From contig OMSN01000013.1 in NCBI GenBank assembly GCA_900313765.1, forward strand, positions 1 to 16,147: a stretch of DNA of 16,147 bases. The letters run 5' to 3'. Position 1 is the first letter of the stretch, and every line of letters starts with the position of its first letter. Below are positions 1 through 7,128 of the stretch, one piece after another. Below the pieces are notes generated by a model. It worked only from the letters and a program-made list of their open reading frames with translations, made no database searches and was not told where the DNA came from. The position numbers were made by a program, and so were the translations under genes. Source of the DNA: an uncultured Eubacteriales bacterium (GTDB lineage Bacteria; Bacillota; Clostridia; Lachnospirales; Lachnospiraceae).

Positions 1-1953
1 TCCAGACATATTGTACGAGGCAATCCGAAAGAGGCGATCGCGTCTTCCAGATATGTTGTTACCGAGAGTTTTGAGACACCCTTTACCGAGCACGCATTTC
101 TGGAGCCGGAATGTGCAGTCTCATTTCCGTACAAGGATGGTATCAAGATCCTGTCTACCGACCAGGGAGCCTATGCAACGAGATCGGAAGTTGCCCACAT
201 GTTAGGGTGGGACCCGGAGAGGATCGTTGTTGAGAATCAGATGATCGGCGGCGGGTTCGGAGGCAAGGAAGATGTCACTACTCAGCATATCAGTGCACTT
301 GCCGCATGGATCTTCAAGCGCCCGGTGAAGGCGAAATTCACCCGTCAGGAATCCATCAATTTCCATCCGAAACGGCATGCGATGAAAGGCACATTTACCG
401 TCGGATGTGACGAGAACGGGATCATACAGGGACTGGACTGTGAATTCACCTTCGATACAGGAGCCTATGCGTCACTGTGCGGCCCGGTGCTGGAGCGTGC
501 CTGCACACATGCTGTCGGACCGTACTGCTATCACAATACGGATATCCGTGGATATGGTTACTATACCAACAATCCGCCCGCAGGGGCATTCCGCGGGTTT
601 GGTGTCTGTCAGACAGAGTTTGCGCTGGAATCGGTCCTGAACGTGCTTGCTAAGAAGGTTGGCATCACTCCCTGGGAGATTCGCTACCGGAATGCGATTG
701 AACCAGGCAAGGTTCTGCCTAACGGGCAGATCGCGGATCTGTCCACATCCCTCAAGGAAGCCCTGGATGCAGTGAAACCGTACTATGATGCACATCCGGG
801 AAGAGCCGGAATCGCCTGCGCGATGAAGAACGCAGGCGTGGGCGTGGGACTTCCGGATGACGGCAATGCCCTGCTACGTGTAGAAAACGGAATTCTTGTC
901 ATTTACACCTGTGCATCCGACATCGGACAGGGAGGATACACCGTGTTCTCCCAGGATGCGGCAGAAGCGACAGGGCTTCCGAAGGCCTGCATCCGGATGG
1001 GGATCAGCAATACGGAAAATGCGCCGGATTCGGGTACTACATCCGGATCACGCCAGACTCTGGTGACCGGAGAGGCGGTAAGAGGAGCTGCATTCCTTCT
1101 GAGGGATGCCATGACAGCCGCGCAGATCACAGCCGACAGACTGCAGAAGGAGGGCGTCAGCCTCACAGAACTGGATCCGGATGCTCTGCGCAGGCAGATC
1201 CTGGATACACTGAAGACCTCGCCGGCATATCTGACACCGAGAGAGGCAGGAAACAGAGAGGCAGCATACGGTACAGGTACAGAGTATGCTCCCGGATCCA
1301 ATCCGGGGCCCTATGTCAGTGTGAATATGAACATTGATGAGGACGGACGGATCAGCGGACATGGCAGCGGCCTCAACCAGGGAACCTATGGGAAGCGGGG
1401 AACACAGACAAAGCTCTGCGGATCTCCGGTGGAAGACCCTGTCGGTGCCCTGCGTATGCTGGAAGGCCTGAGTTTCAGTTACCGCTACTTTGAACCGACC
1501 GATAAACTGGGAGCAGATGTTCCGAACCCGAAGAGCCATATTGCGTACGGATATGCTGCCTGCTGCGCGATACTGGATGATGAGGGAAAGGTGACGGAGA
1601 TCTACTCTGCCTATGATGCCGGCAAGGTGGTGAATCCGATCTCCATCCAGGGACAGATCGAGGGCGGCGTCCTGATGGGGATGGGGTACGCGTGCACGGA
1701 AGATTTTCCGCTGACGGAGTGCAGACCAGCCGCGAAATATGGCAAACTCGGCCTGCTGCGCGCTCCCCAGATCCCGAAGATAAACGCGATCTATGTAGAG
1801 AAGGAAGAGTTGATGGGAGTGTCTTACGGCAGCAAGGGAATCGGAGAGATTACCACGATACCGGCAGCCCCCGCAATCGCCGGCGCGTATTATGCGTACG
1901 ACAACGAACTGCGGCATAAACTCCCGATGGAACACACTTTCTACAGGCCATGA
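1..1953 (+). CDS. xdhD: Selenium-dependent xanthine dehydrogenase-type molybdenum hydroxylase (XdhD-like), C-terminal part
   Basis: The reading frame is open from base 1, so the gene starts upstream; 650 codons are visible before TGA at 1951-1953. This part corresponds to the molybdopterin-binding large domain of the xanthine dehydrogenase/aldehyde oxidase superfamily, which hydroxylates purines such as xanthine in the cytoplasm. Numbering from base 1, visible motifs are the glycine-rich GGGFGGKED at 83-91, AFRGFG at 196-201 (the substrate-site Arg region of XDH), DIGQGG at 307-312, and GIGE with the expected catalytic Glu at 616, near the C-terminus. The GIGE context and the TTSGSR stretch near 346-351 resemble the selenium-linked XdhD branch more than classical XdhB/XdhA; this is a family-memory judgement. 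The ygeX-ygeY-ygeW-arcC genes downstream support a role in anaerobic purine catabolism. The ATG at 199 is internal, not a start. The N-terminal part, and any FeS or FAD domains, cannot be seen. Substrate preference and selenium dependence are inferred. Confidence 0.88.
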   Translation, partial: SRHIVRGNPKEAIASSRYVVTESFETPFTEHAFLEPECAVSFPYKDGIKILSTDQGAYATRSEVAHMLGWDPERIVVENQMIGGGFGGKEDVTTQHISALAAWIFKRPVKAKFTRQESINFHPKRHAMKGTFTVGCDENGIIQGLDCEFTFDTGAYASLCGPVLERACTHAVGPYCYHNTDIRGYGYYTNNPPAGAFRGFGVCQTEFALESVLNVLAKKVGITPWEIRYRNAIEPGKVLPNGQIADLSTSLKEALDAVKPYYDAHPGRAGIACAMKNAGVGVGLPDDGNALLRVENGILVIYTCASDIGQGGYTVFSQDAAEATGLPKACIRMGISNTENAPDSGTTSGSRQTLVTGEAVRGAAFLLRDAMTAAQITADRLQKEGVSLTELDPDALRRQILDTLKTSPAYLTPREAGNREAAYGTGTEYAPGSNPGPYVSVNMNIDEDGRISGHGSGLNQGTYGKRGTQTKLCGSPVEDPVGALRMLEGLSFSYRYFEPTDKLGADVPNPKSHIAYGYAACCAILDDEGKVTEIYSAYDAGKVVNPISIQGQIEGGVLMGMGYACTEDFPLTECRPAAKYGKLGLLRAPQIPKINAIYVEKEELMGVSYGSKGIGEITTIPAAPAIAGAYYAYDNELRHKLPMEHTFYRP

Positions 1954-2001
1954 CAGATGTCGGAAAGACCTGAAAATACGGTAAGAAATGGCTGTATTAT
2001 C

Positions 2002-2029
2002 TTGACATATTTGAACAAACTGTTATGAT
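2002..2029 (+). promoter_or_regulatory. Sigma-A-type promoter with extended -10 for the dpaL-ygeY-ygeW-arcC operon
   Basis: TTGACA at 2002-2007 matches the -35 consensus exactly. TATGAT at 2024-2029 is one mismatch from TATAAT. The spacer is 16 nt, and a TG sits one base before the -10 (extended -10). Predicted transcription starts about 2035-2037, leaving an A-rich leader of roughly 58 nt before the dpaL ATG at 2094. I saw no convincing terminator between the xdh stop (1953) and this promoter, so read-through from xdh is also possible. Strength and regulation are not known from sequence alone. Confidence 0.75.
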
Positions 2030-2067
2030 AAAAACAGACAAAAAGTTTGATTTCAAAAAAACAGTTT
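2017..2067. repeat. 8-nt inverted repeat flanking the -10 and start of transcription (possible operator)
   Basis: AAACTGTT at 2017-2024 and its exact reverse complement AACAGTTT at 2060-2067 flank the -10 and predicted start site, 35 nt apart. The left copy also lies within AACAaacTGTT (2014-2024), a short palindrome in the promoter spacer and -10 edge. The position would suit a repressor, but the region is very A/T-rich, so chance is a serious alternative. No regulator gene is present in the window. Confidence 0.25.
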
Positions 2068-2093
2068 TGGTTAAAAAAGACAGGAGCAGAACT

Positions 2094-3314
2094 ATGGATA
2101 ATCTGGAATTAAGCTGGGTGATGAACAGGATGCCGAAGTCGGATGACAAGTGTCTTGAGATCATGTCTATCGAGAATGTTGAGAAGGCTCGCAGATTTCA
2201 TAAGAGCTTTCCGCAGTACAGTGTGACAGCGATGGCGAATCTGAAGAAGATGGCACAGTATCTTGGCCTTGGCGGCATCTATGTCAAGGATGAGCGTTTC
2301 CGCTTCGGACTCAACGCTTTCAAAGTCCTGGGAGCTTCCTTTGCGATGGGCAGATATATCGCCCATGAGATGGGAGAGCATGTCAGTGACATCACTTACG
2401 ATGATCTGACAAGCCCCGAACTGGAAGAGCACTTCGGAAGAGCCACTTTCTTTACGGCGACAGACGGCAATCACGGAAGAGGTGTCGCCTGGGCTGCCAG
2501 AAGGCTGCACCAGAAGGCGGTTGTCCATATGCCGAAGGGCTCCGCGAAATCAAGATTCGATAATATTGCAAAAGAAAAGGCGACGGTCACGATCGAGGAC
2601 CTGAATTATGATGACTGTGTGCGTCTTGCGGCGAAAGAAGCTGCCGAGACGGAACATGGTGTTGTGATCCAGGATACCGCCTGGGACGGTTATGAGGATA
2701 TCCCTTCATGGATCATGCAGGGCTACGGAACCATTTCCCATGAGGCGGCAGAACAGCTCAGAGAACTCGAAGTGAACCGTCCTACTCATGTGTTCATTCA
2801 GGCAGGCGTCGGTTCGTTTGCATCCTCCGTAGTTGGATACTTTACGAACCTGTTTCCGGATCATCCGCCGAAATTCATTATTGTGGAACCGAAGACAGCT
2901 GCATGTCTGTATAAAGGAGCTAAGCTTGGAACCGGTGAACCGCAGACCGTAACAGGGGACCTGAAAACCATTATGGCAGGCCTTGCATGCGGAGAACCGA
3001 ATATTCTCGGCTGGGATATTCTCAGGAATCACGCGACTGCATTCATTGAGGCGGAAGACTGGGTAGCGGCCAAGGGTATGAGGATGCTGGCGGTTCCGGT
3101 GCTGGGCGATCCTTCTGTTATTTCCGGAGAATCCGGAGCTGTTACAATGGGCGTGCTCGGACAGATCATGATGAATGAGGAACTGTGGGAGATCAAGGAA
3201 CTTCTTGGCCTGAACAAGGAATCAAAAGTGCTTCTGTTCTCCACAGAAGGCAACACGGACCCCGAATATTTCCTGAGAGTGGTATGGGATGGCGCATACG
3301 GAATCGGAACCTGA
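2094..3314 (+). CDS. dpaL: Diaminopropionate ammonia-lyase, copy 1 (YgeX family)
   Basis: This is a 406-residue cytoplasmic PLP enzyme of fold type II that converts 2,3-diaminopropionate to pyruvate and two ammonia. The Schiff-base lysine is K77 in GLNAFKVLG, the same number as in E. coli YgeX as I recall it. TATDGNHGRG follows with D124, and VIQDTAWDGYED contains D194; these correspond to the two catalytic aspartates of the family (D120 and D189 in E. coli). The C-terminal half holds the GDLKTIMAGLACGEP and SGESGAVT motifs. Length is normal for the family. The start at 2094 was chosen over the in-frame ATG at 2025 because 2025 overlaps the -10 box and AGGAG at 2082-2086 sits 7 nt before 2094. 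It is the first gene of the operon, 85 nt ahead of ygeY. It is roughly 55-60% identical by eye to the second copy at 11093-12295, so the two are not a recent duplication. In anaerobic purine breakdown this is the last step, giving pyruvate. Confidence 0.93.
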   Translation: MDNLELSWVMNRMPKSDDKCLEIMSIENVEKARRFHKSFPQYSVTAMANLKKMAQYLGLGGIYVKDERFRFGLNAFKVLGASFAMGRYIAHEMGEHVSDITYDDLTSPELEEHFGRATFFTATDGNHGRGVAWAARRLHQKAVVHMPKGSAKSRFDNIAKEKATVTIEDLNYDDCVRLAAKEAAETEHGVVIQDTAWDGYEDIPSWIMQGYGTISHEAAEQLRELEVNRPTHVFIQAGVGSFASSVVGYFTNLFPDHPPKFIIVEPKTAACLYKGAKLGTGEPQTVTGDLKTIMAGLACGEPNILGWDILRNHATAFIEAEDWVAAKGMRMLAVPVLGDPSVISGESGAVTMGVLGQIMMNEELWEIKELLGLNKESKVLLFSTEGNTDPEYFLRVVWDGAYGIGT

Positions 3315-3399
3315 TGTGACGCAATGAACCGGCCTGAAAGGGTCGAAGATTGATAGAACAGTTAACCTATTTTTTACCAATCCAGTAAGGAGGAAGACC

Positions 3400-4797
3400 A
3401 TGGAACTTGATTACGGGAGAATCAAAGAGGCTGCTGAAGGTTACAAGAAAGAAATGACCGCATTTCTTCGCGCGATGATCTCTCATCCCAGTGAGAGCTG
3501 CGAGGAGAAGGAAGTAGTCATGTGCATCAAGGAGGAAATGGAAAAGGTCGGTTTTGACAAAGTTGAGATCGACGGTCTTGGAAATGTTATTGGCTGGGCT
3601 GGAAAGAACGGTGACATCGGCGATGACAAGAAGATCATTGCCATTGACGGACATATTGATACGGTCGGAATCGGCAACCGTGACAACTGGACTGCAGATC
3701 CCTATGAAGGCTGGGAAGATGACGATGTGATCTACGGAAGAGGCGGATCCGATCAGGAAGGCGGCACCGCATCCGCAGTGTACGCAGTCAAGATCATGAA
3801 GGAGATGGATCTGATTCCGGAAGGATATAAGATCATGGTCGTTGGTTCTGTCATGGAGGAAGACTGTGACGGACTGTGCTGGCAGTATATCGTCAACAAG
3901 GATAAGATCCGTCCGGAATTTGTCATTTCCACAGAACCGACCGACGGCGGTATCTACAGAGGACACAGAGGACGTATGGAGATCCGCGTTGATGTTCACG
4001 GCGTTTCCTGCCACGGCAGCGCTCCGGAACGCGGAGACAACGCGATCTACAAGATGGCGGATATCATCCAGGATGTGCGTGCGCTGAACAACAACGACTG
4101 CACGGAATCCACTGCGATCAAGGGCCTTGCCAAGATGCTCAGCCCGAAATTCAACCCGGATCATTATGAGGATGCCAGATTCCTCGGCAGAGGAACCTGC
4201 ACCGTATCCCAGATCTTCTATACTTCTCCCAGCCGCTGCGCTGTCGCGGATTCCTGTGCGATCTCCATCGACCGCCGCATGACCGCAGGAGAGACCTGGG
4301 ACAGCTGCCTGAAGGAGATCGAGGATCTTCCGTCTGTCAGAAAGTATGGCGATGACGTTAAGGTCTCCATGTACATGTATGACCGTCCGGCATGGACCGG
4401 TGAGGTCTATGAGACCGAGGCATATTTCCCGACCTGGATCAACAAGGAGAGCGCAGCTCATGTGAAATGCCTTGTCGACGCGCACAAGGCGCTGTACGGC
4501 GACAAGAGAATGGGACCGGATAGCCAGAAGGCACTTCGCGACCGCCCGCTGACCGACAAGTGGACCTTCTCCACGAACGGCGTAGCGATCCAGGGCCGCT
4601 ACGGCATCCCCTGCGTAGGTTTCGGACCCGGCGCAGAGAGCCAGGCACACGCACCCAATGAGATCACCTGGAAACAGGATCTTGTCAGGGTCTGCGCAGT
4701 CCTTACGGCAGCGATCCCGCTGTATACCACCGAAGAGAAGACCGATGAGGATGTCACCGTCTTCCGCGCAGGCAAGACCAACAACGACATCCTCTGA
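3400..4797 (+). CDS. ygeY: YgeY family M20 metallohydrolase
   Basis: This 465-residue protein is an M20/ArgE/DapE-type metal-dependent hydrolase of the YgeY (selenium metabolism-linked) family, presumably cytoplasmic. The metal-site pattern is complete: DGHIDT with H85 and D87, RGGSDQEGG with bridging D118, EED at 153-155 holding the general base, STEP with E179, and AHAPNE with H417 near the C-terminus. The DRRMT and DKWTFSTNG stretches match what I remember of E. coli YgeY. The protein is about 60 residues longer than E. coli YgeY (about 403), apparently from a C-terminal tail after residue 440 and an extra segment just before DKWTF. The start is set by TAAGGAGG at 3386-3393, 6 nt before ATG. 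In the purine pathway the proposed job is removing the last ureido group to release 2,3-diaminopropionate, which suits its place between dpaL and ygeW. The exact substrate is inferred from published pathway work as I recall it, not from the sequence. Confidence 0.9.
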   Translation: MELDYGRIKEAAEGYKKEMTAFLRAMISHPSESCEEKEVVMCIKEEMEKVGFDKVEIDGLGNVIGWAGKNGDIGDDKKIIAIDGHIDTVGIGNRDNWTADPYEGWEDDDVIYGRGGSDQEGGTASAVYAVKIMKEMDLIPEGYKIMVVGSVMEEDCDGLCWQYIVNKDKIRPEFVISTEPTDGGIYRGHRGRMEIRVDVHGVSCHGSAPERGDNAIYKMADIIQDVRALNNNDCTESTAIKGLAKMLSPKFNPDHYEDARFLGRGTCTVSQIFYTSPSRCAVADSCAISIDRRMTAGETWDSCLKEIEDLPSVRKYGDDVKVSMYMYDRPAWTGEVYETEAYFPTWINKESAAHVKCLVDAHKALYGDKRMGPDSQKALRDRPLTDKWTFSTNGVAIQGRYGIPCVGFGPGAESQAHAPNEITWKQDLVRVCAVLTAAIPLYTTEEKTDEDVTVFRAGKTNNDIL

Positions 4798-4846
4798 TAA
4801 CAGGAACAGTATAACCAAGGTATCAGTTATAGAAAGGAAAGTGATT

Positions 4847-6043
4847 ATGGACAAAGGACTGCAGGCTTTTATCGACAAACTGAATACGCTGAATTTCAGC
4901 GACATGTATGAGAATGACTTCTATTTCACATGGGACAAGACAGACGATGAGATCATGGCCCTGTTCACTGTCGCAGATGCACTGAGATATCTGAGAGAGC
5001 AGAACATCTCCACCAAGATCTTTGATTCCGGACTGGGAATCTCCATCTTCCGTGACAACTCCACCAGAACCAGATTCTCCTTTGCTTCAGCCTGCAACCT
5101 GCTGGGTCTGGAAGTGCAGGATCTGGATGAGAAGAAGAGCCAGATCGCTCATGGCGAGACCGTGAGAGAGACCGCCAACATGGTATCCTTCATGGCAGAT
5201 GTCATCGGTATCCGTGATGATATGTATATCGGCAAGGGCCATACCTATCAGAAGACCTTCATGGATGCCGTCACGCAGGGACACAAAGACGGTATCCTCG
5301 AGCAGAAGCCGACACTGGTCAACCTTCAGTGTGATGTGGACCATCCGACCCAGTGCCTTGCCGACATGGAAGAGATCATCCATTACTTTGGCGGCGTTGA
5401 GAATCTGAAGGGCAAGAAGCTGGCCATGACCTGGGCTTATTCTCCCAGCTACGGCAAACCTCTGTCCGTCCCGCAGGGTGTCATCGGACTGATGACCAGA
5501 TTCGGAATGGATGTCGTTCTGGCACATCCGGAGGGATACGATGTATTCCCCGAATGCGAAGAAGTTGCGAGAAAGAACGCAGAAAAGACCGGCGGAAGCT
5601 TCACCAAGACCAACAGCATGGCGGAAGCCTTCAAGGATGCGGATATCGTCTATCCGAAGAGCTGGGCACCGTTCGCGGCTATGGAGAAGAGAACCGACCT
5701 GTATGGAAAGGGCGACTTCGACGGCATCGACGCTCTGGAGAAGGAACTGCTTGCACAGAATGCACAGCATAAGGACTGGACCTGCAGCGAAGAACTCATG
5801 GCGACCACCAAGGACGGCAAGGCTCTGTATCTGCACTGCCTGCCGGCTGATATCACCGGTGTTTCCTGCGAGGCAGGTGAAGTCGACGCGTCCGTATTCG
5901 ACCGTTATATCGAGCCTCTGTACAAGGAAGCTTCCTACAAGCCGTATATCATCGCAGCTATGATCTTCCTTGCAAAGTGCAAGAATCCGCAGGAGACTCT
6001 GAAGAAGCTTGCAGAGGCAAACAAGCCGAGACTCTTCGAATAA
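4847..6043 (+). CDS. ygeW: Knotted carbamoyltransferase YgeW
   Basis: This is a 398-residue cytoplasmic enzyme of the aspartate/ornithine transcarbamoylase superfamily. The carbamoyl-phosphate binding site is shown by STRTR at 72-76, the HGETVRETANM segment that follows, HPTQ at 166-169 and HCLP at 330-333. The sequence DVDHPTQCLADM and the overall length fit the YgeW branch rather than ornithine or aspartate transcarbamoylase. In anaerobic purine catabolism YgeW is proposed to work in the phosphorolytic direction, splitting a 2,3-diureidopropionate-type intermediate into carbamoyl phosphate and a mono-ureido amino acid. Carbamate kinase directly downstream supports that direction. The frame stays open upstream to 4658, inside ygeY, but AAAGGAAA at 4833-4840 sits 6 nt before the ATG at 4847 and residues before it look like out-of-frame ygeY. 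Spacing to ygeY is 49 nt and to arcC 78 nt, with a strong hairpin in the latter gap. Family assignment is firm; substrate is from the literature on the family. Confidence 0.92.
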   Translation: MDKGLQAFIDKLNTLNFSDMYENDFYFTWDKTDDEIMALFTVADALRYLREQNISTKIFDSGLGISIFRDNSTRTRFSFASACNLLGLEVQDLDEKKSQIAHGETVRETANMVSFMADVIGIRDDMYIGKGHTYQKTFMDAVTQGHKDGILEQKPTLVNLQCDVDHPTQCLADMEEIIHYFGGVENLKGKKLAMTWAYSPSYGKPLSVPQGVIGLMTRFGMDVVLAHPEGYDVFPECEEVARKNAEKTGGSFTKTNSMAEAFKDADIVYPKSWAPFAAMEKRTDLYGKGDFDGIDALEKELLAQNAQHKDWTCSEELMATTKDGKALYLHCLPADITGVSCEAGEVDASVFDRYIEPLYKEASYKPYIIAAMIFLAKCKNPQETLKKLAEANKPRLFE

Positions 6044-6070
6044 TCCGATCAGATAAAACAGATTACCTAT

Positions 6071-6095
6071 GGCCAGGGATGATCCATCCCTGGTC
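6071..6095 (+). promoter_or_regulatory. Intercistronic hairpin between ygeW and arcC
   Basis: GGCCAGGGATG at 6071-6081 and CATCCCTGGTC at 6085-6095 can form an 11-bp stem (one G-U pair) closed by a 3-nt ATC loop. No T-run follows, so it is not a standard intrinsic terminator. It ends 13 nt before the arcC ribosome-binding site (GGGAGG, 6109-6114). It could protect or delimit processed mRNA ends and set the ygeW:arcC ratio. The pairing is seen; the function is inference. Confidence 0.55.
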
Positions 6096-6121
6096 TGAGG
6101 TGTATATTGGGAGGATAAAAA

Positions 6122-7063
6122 ATGGCACACAGAGTAGTGATTGCGCTGGGCGGAAATGCGCTCGGCAACAATCTTCCCGAGCAGATGATCGCCACGCGCC
6201 AGACAGCGAAGGCGATCGTGGATCTGATCGAGGAGGGCTGTGAAGTCGTTATCGCACACGGAAACGGTCCGCAGGTTGGAATGATCCAGAATGCCATGAG
6301 CGAACTGGTCAGATCTGATCCGGAGAAATACATTACCGTACCGCTTTCCGTATGCGTCGCTATGAGCCAGGGCTACATCGGCTATGACCTTCAGAACGCG
6401 ATGAGAGAGGAGATGCTCGATCGGGGAATCGATGTCGGCGTTGCGACTGTGCTGACCCAGGTTGAAGTGGATCCGAACGATCCCGCGTTCACGAACCCGA
6501 CCAAGCCTATCGGAGCCTTCATGACGAAGGAAGAGGCTCAGAAGCTCGTAGAAGAGCGTAACTATAATGTCATGGAAGATGCGGGCAGAGGATACCGAAG
6601 AGTCGTAGCTTCCCCGCAGCCGGTCTCGATCGTGGAGATCGGTACGATCAAGTCTTTGGTTGAGACGAATCATGTTGTCATTGCCTGCGGAGGCGGCGGT
6701 ATTCCTGTATTCAAGACCGAAGGCCACCATCTGAAAGGCGCTGCGGCTGTCATCGACAAGGATTTCGCAGCAGAGGTTCTTGCGGAGCAGGTGGACGCGG
6801 ATACGCTCATTATCCTCACTGCAGTTGAGAAGGTGGCGATCCATTTCGGCAAGCCGGATCAGGTGGAACTGTCAGACCTCAGCACTGATGAGGCAAAAAA
6901 ACATATTGCACACGGGGAGTTTGCTCCCGGATCCATGCTCCCGAAGGTTCAGGCAGCAGTCCGGTTTGCGGAATCAAAGCCCGGAAGAAAAGCACTCATC
7001 ACCCTGCTTGACAAGGCCAGAGACGGAATCTCCGGTAAGACAGGCACAATGATACACGTATAA
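6122..7063 (+). CDS. arcC: Carbamate kinase
   Basis: This 313-residue protein matches the amino-acid kinase fold of carbamate kinase (ArcC/YqeA). It transfers phosphate from carbamoyl phosphate to ADP, giving ATP and carbamate, which decays to ammonia and CO2. Diagnostic segments are ALGGNALG with GGN at 10-12, HGNGPQVG at 46-53, CGGGGIPV in the middle, and the C-terminal PGSMLPKVQAA and SKPGRKA stretches. Length is normal. GGGAGG at 6109-6114 lies 7 nt before the ATG. Placement directly after ygeW suggests that its substrate comes from YgeW rather than from arginine deimination; no arcA or arcB is present here. In E. coli the yqeA carbamate kinase-like gene holds a similar place in the ygeW-ygeX-ygeY-hyuA operon. 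Together YgeW and this enzyme would give one ATP per carbamoyl group released. Enzyme assignment is firm; the pathway role is inferred from context. Confidence 0.95.
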   Translation: MAHRVVIALGGNALGNNLPEQMIATRQTAKAIVDLIEEGCEVVIAHGNGPQVGMIQNAMSELVRSDPEKYITVPLSVCVAMSQGYIGYDLQNAMREEMLDRGIDVGVATVLTQVEVDPNDPAFTNPTKPIGAFMTKEEAQKLVEERNYNVMEDAGRGYRRVVASPQPVSIVEIGTIKSLVETNHVVIACGGGGIPVFKTEGHHLKGAAAVIDKDFAAEVLAEQVDADTLIILTAVEKVAIHFGKPDQVELSDLSTDEAKKHIAHGEFAPGSMLPKVQAAVRFAESKPGRKALITLLDKARDGISGKTGTMIHV

Positions 7064-7077
7064 AACATGGAGAAATG

Positions 7078-7098
7078 CCGCTCTCTGATGCGGAGCGG
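7078..7098 (+). promoter_or_regulatory. Small intercistronic hairpin between arcC and the PLP-enzyme gene
   Basis: CCGCTC at 7078-7083 and GAGCGG at 7093-7098 form a 6-bp inverted repeat around a 9-nt loop in the 65-nt gap after arcC. No T-run follows. The hairpin is intergenic only if the next gene starts at GTG 7129, as chosen here; if the upstream in-frame ATG at 7075 were used it would be coding. Confidence 0.3.
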
Positions 7099-7128
7099 AG
7101 AAATGGAATCATGAAAGGAGATACCGTC

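Noticed and set aside
11..205. Short + strand open frame at the window start
   Set aside because: It is in a different frame from the xanthine dehydrogenase-type gene, which is open from base 1 and carries the family motifs.
2025..2093. Upstream in-frame ATG that would add 23 residues to dpaL copy 1
   Set aside because: It overlaps the -10 box, so it would lie before the transcript start; the added residues are Lys-rich and absent from copy 2, whose N-terminus lines up with ATG 2094.
4658..4846. N-terminal extension of ygeW by 63 residues into ygeY
   Set aside because: The extension is out-of-frame ygeY sequence, and ATG 4847 has a good ribosome-binding site and a normal family N-terminus.
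3367..4905. Long minus-strand open frame (512 codons) across ygeY
   Set aside because: It lies fully opposite a gene with intact M20 motifs and a strong ribosome-binding site; its predicted protein shows no recognisable domain. It is a codon-bias shadow.
5087..6844. Long minus-strand open frame (585 codons) opposite ygeW and arcC
   Set aside because: It spans two well-supported genes and their intergenic hairpin, has no clear ribosome-binding site, and its translation lacks recognisable motifs.
7075..7128. Earlier starts (ATG 7075 or 7111) for the PLP-enzyme gene
   Set aside because: The AAGGAG at 7115-7120 is correctly spaced for GTG 7129 and would be buried in coding sequence otherwise. 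Not excluded outright; ATG 7111 has a weaker GGAG-type site upstream.
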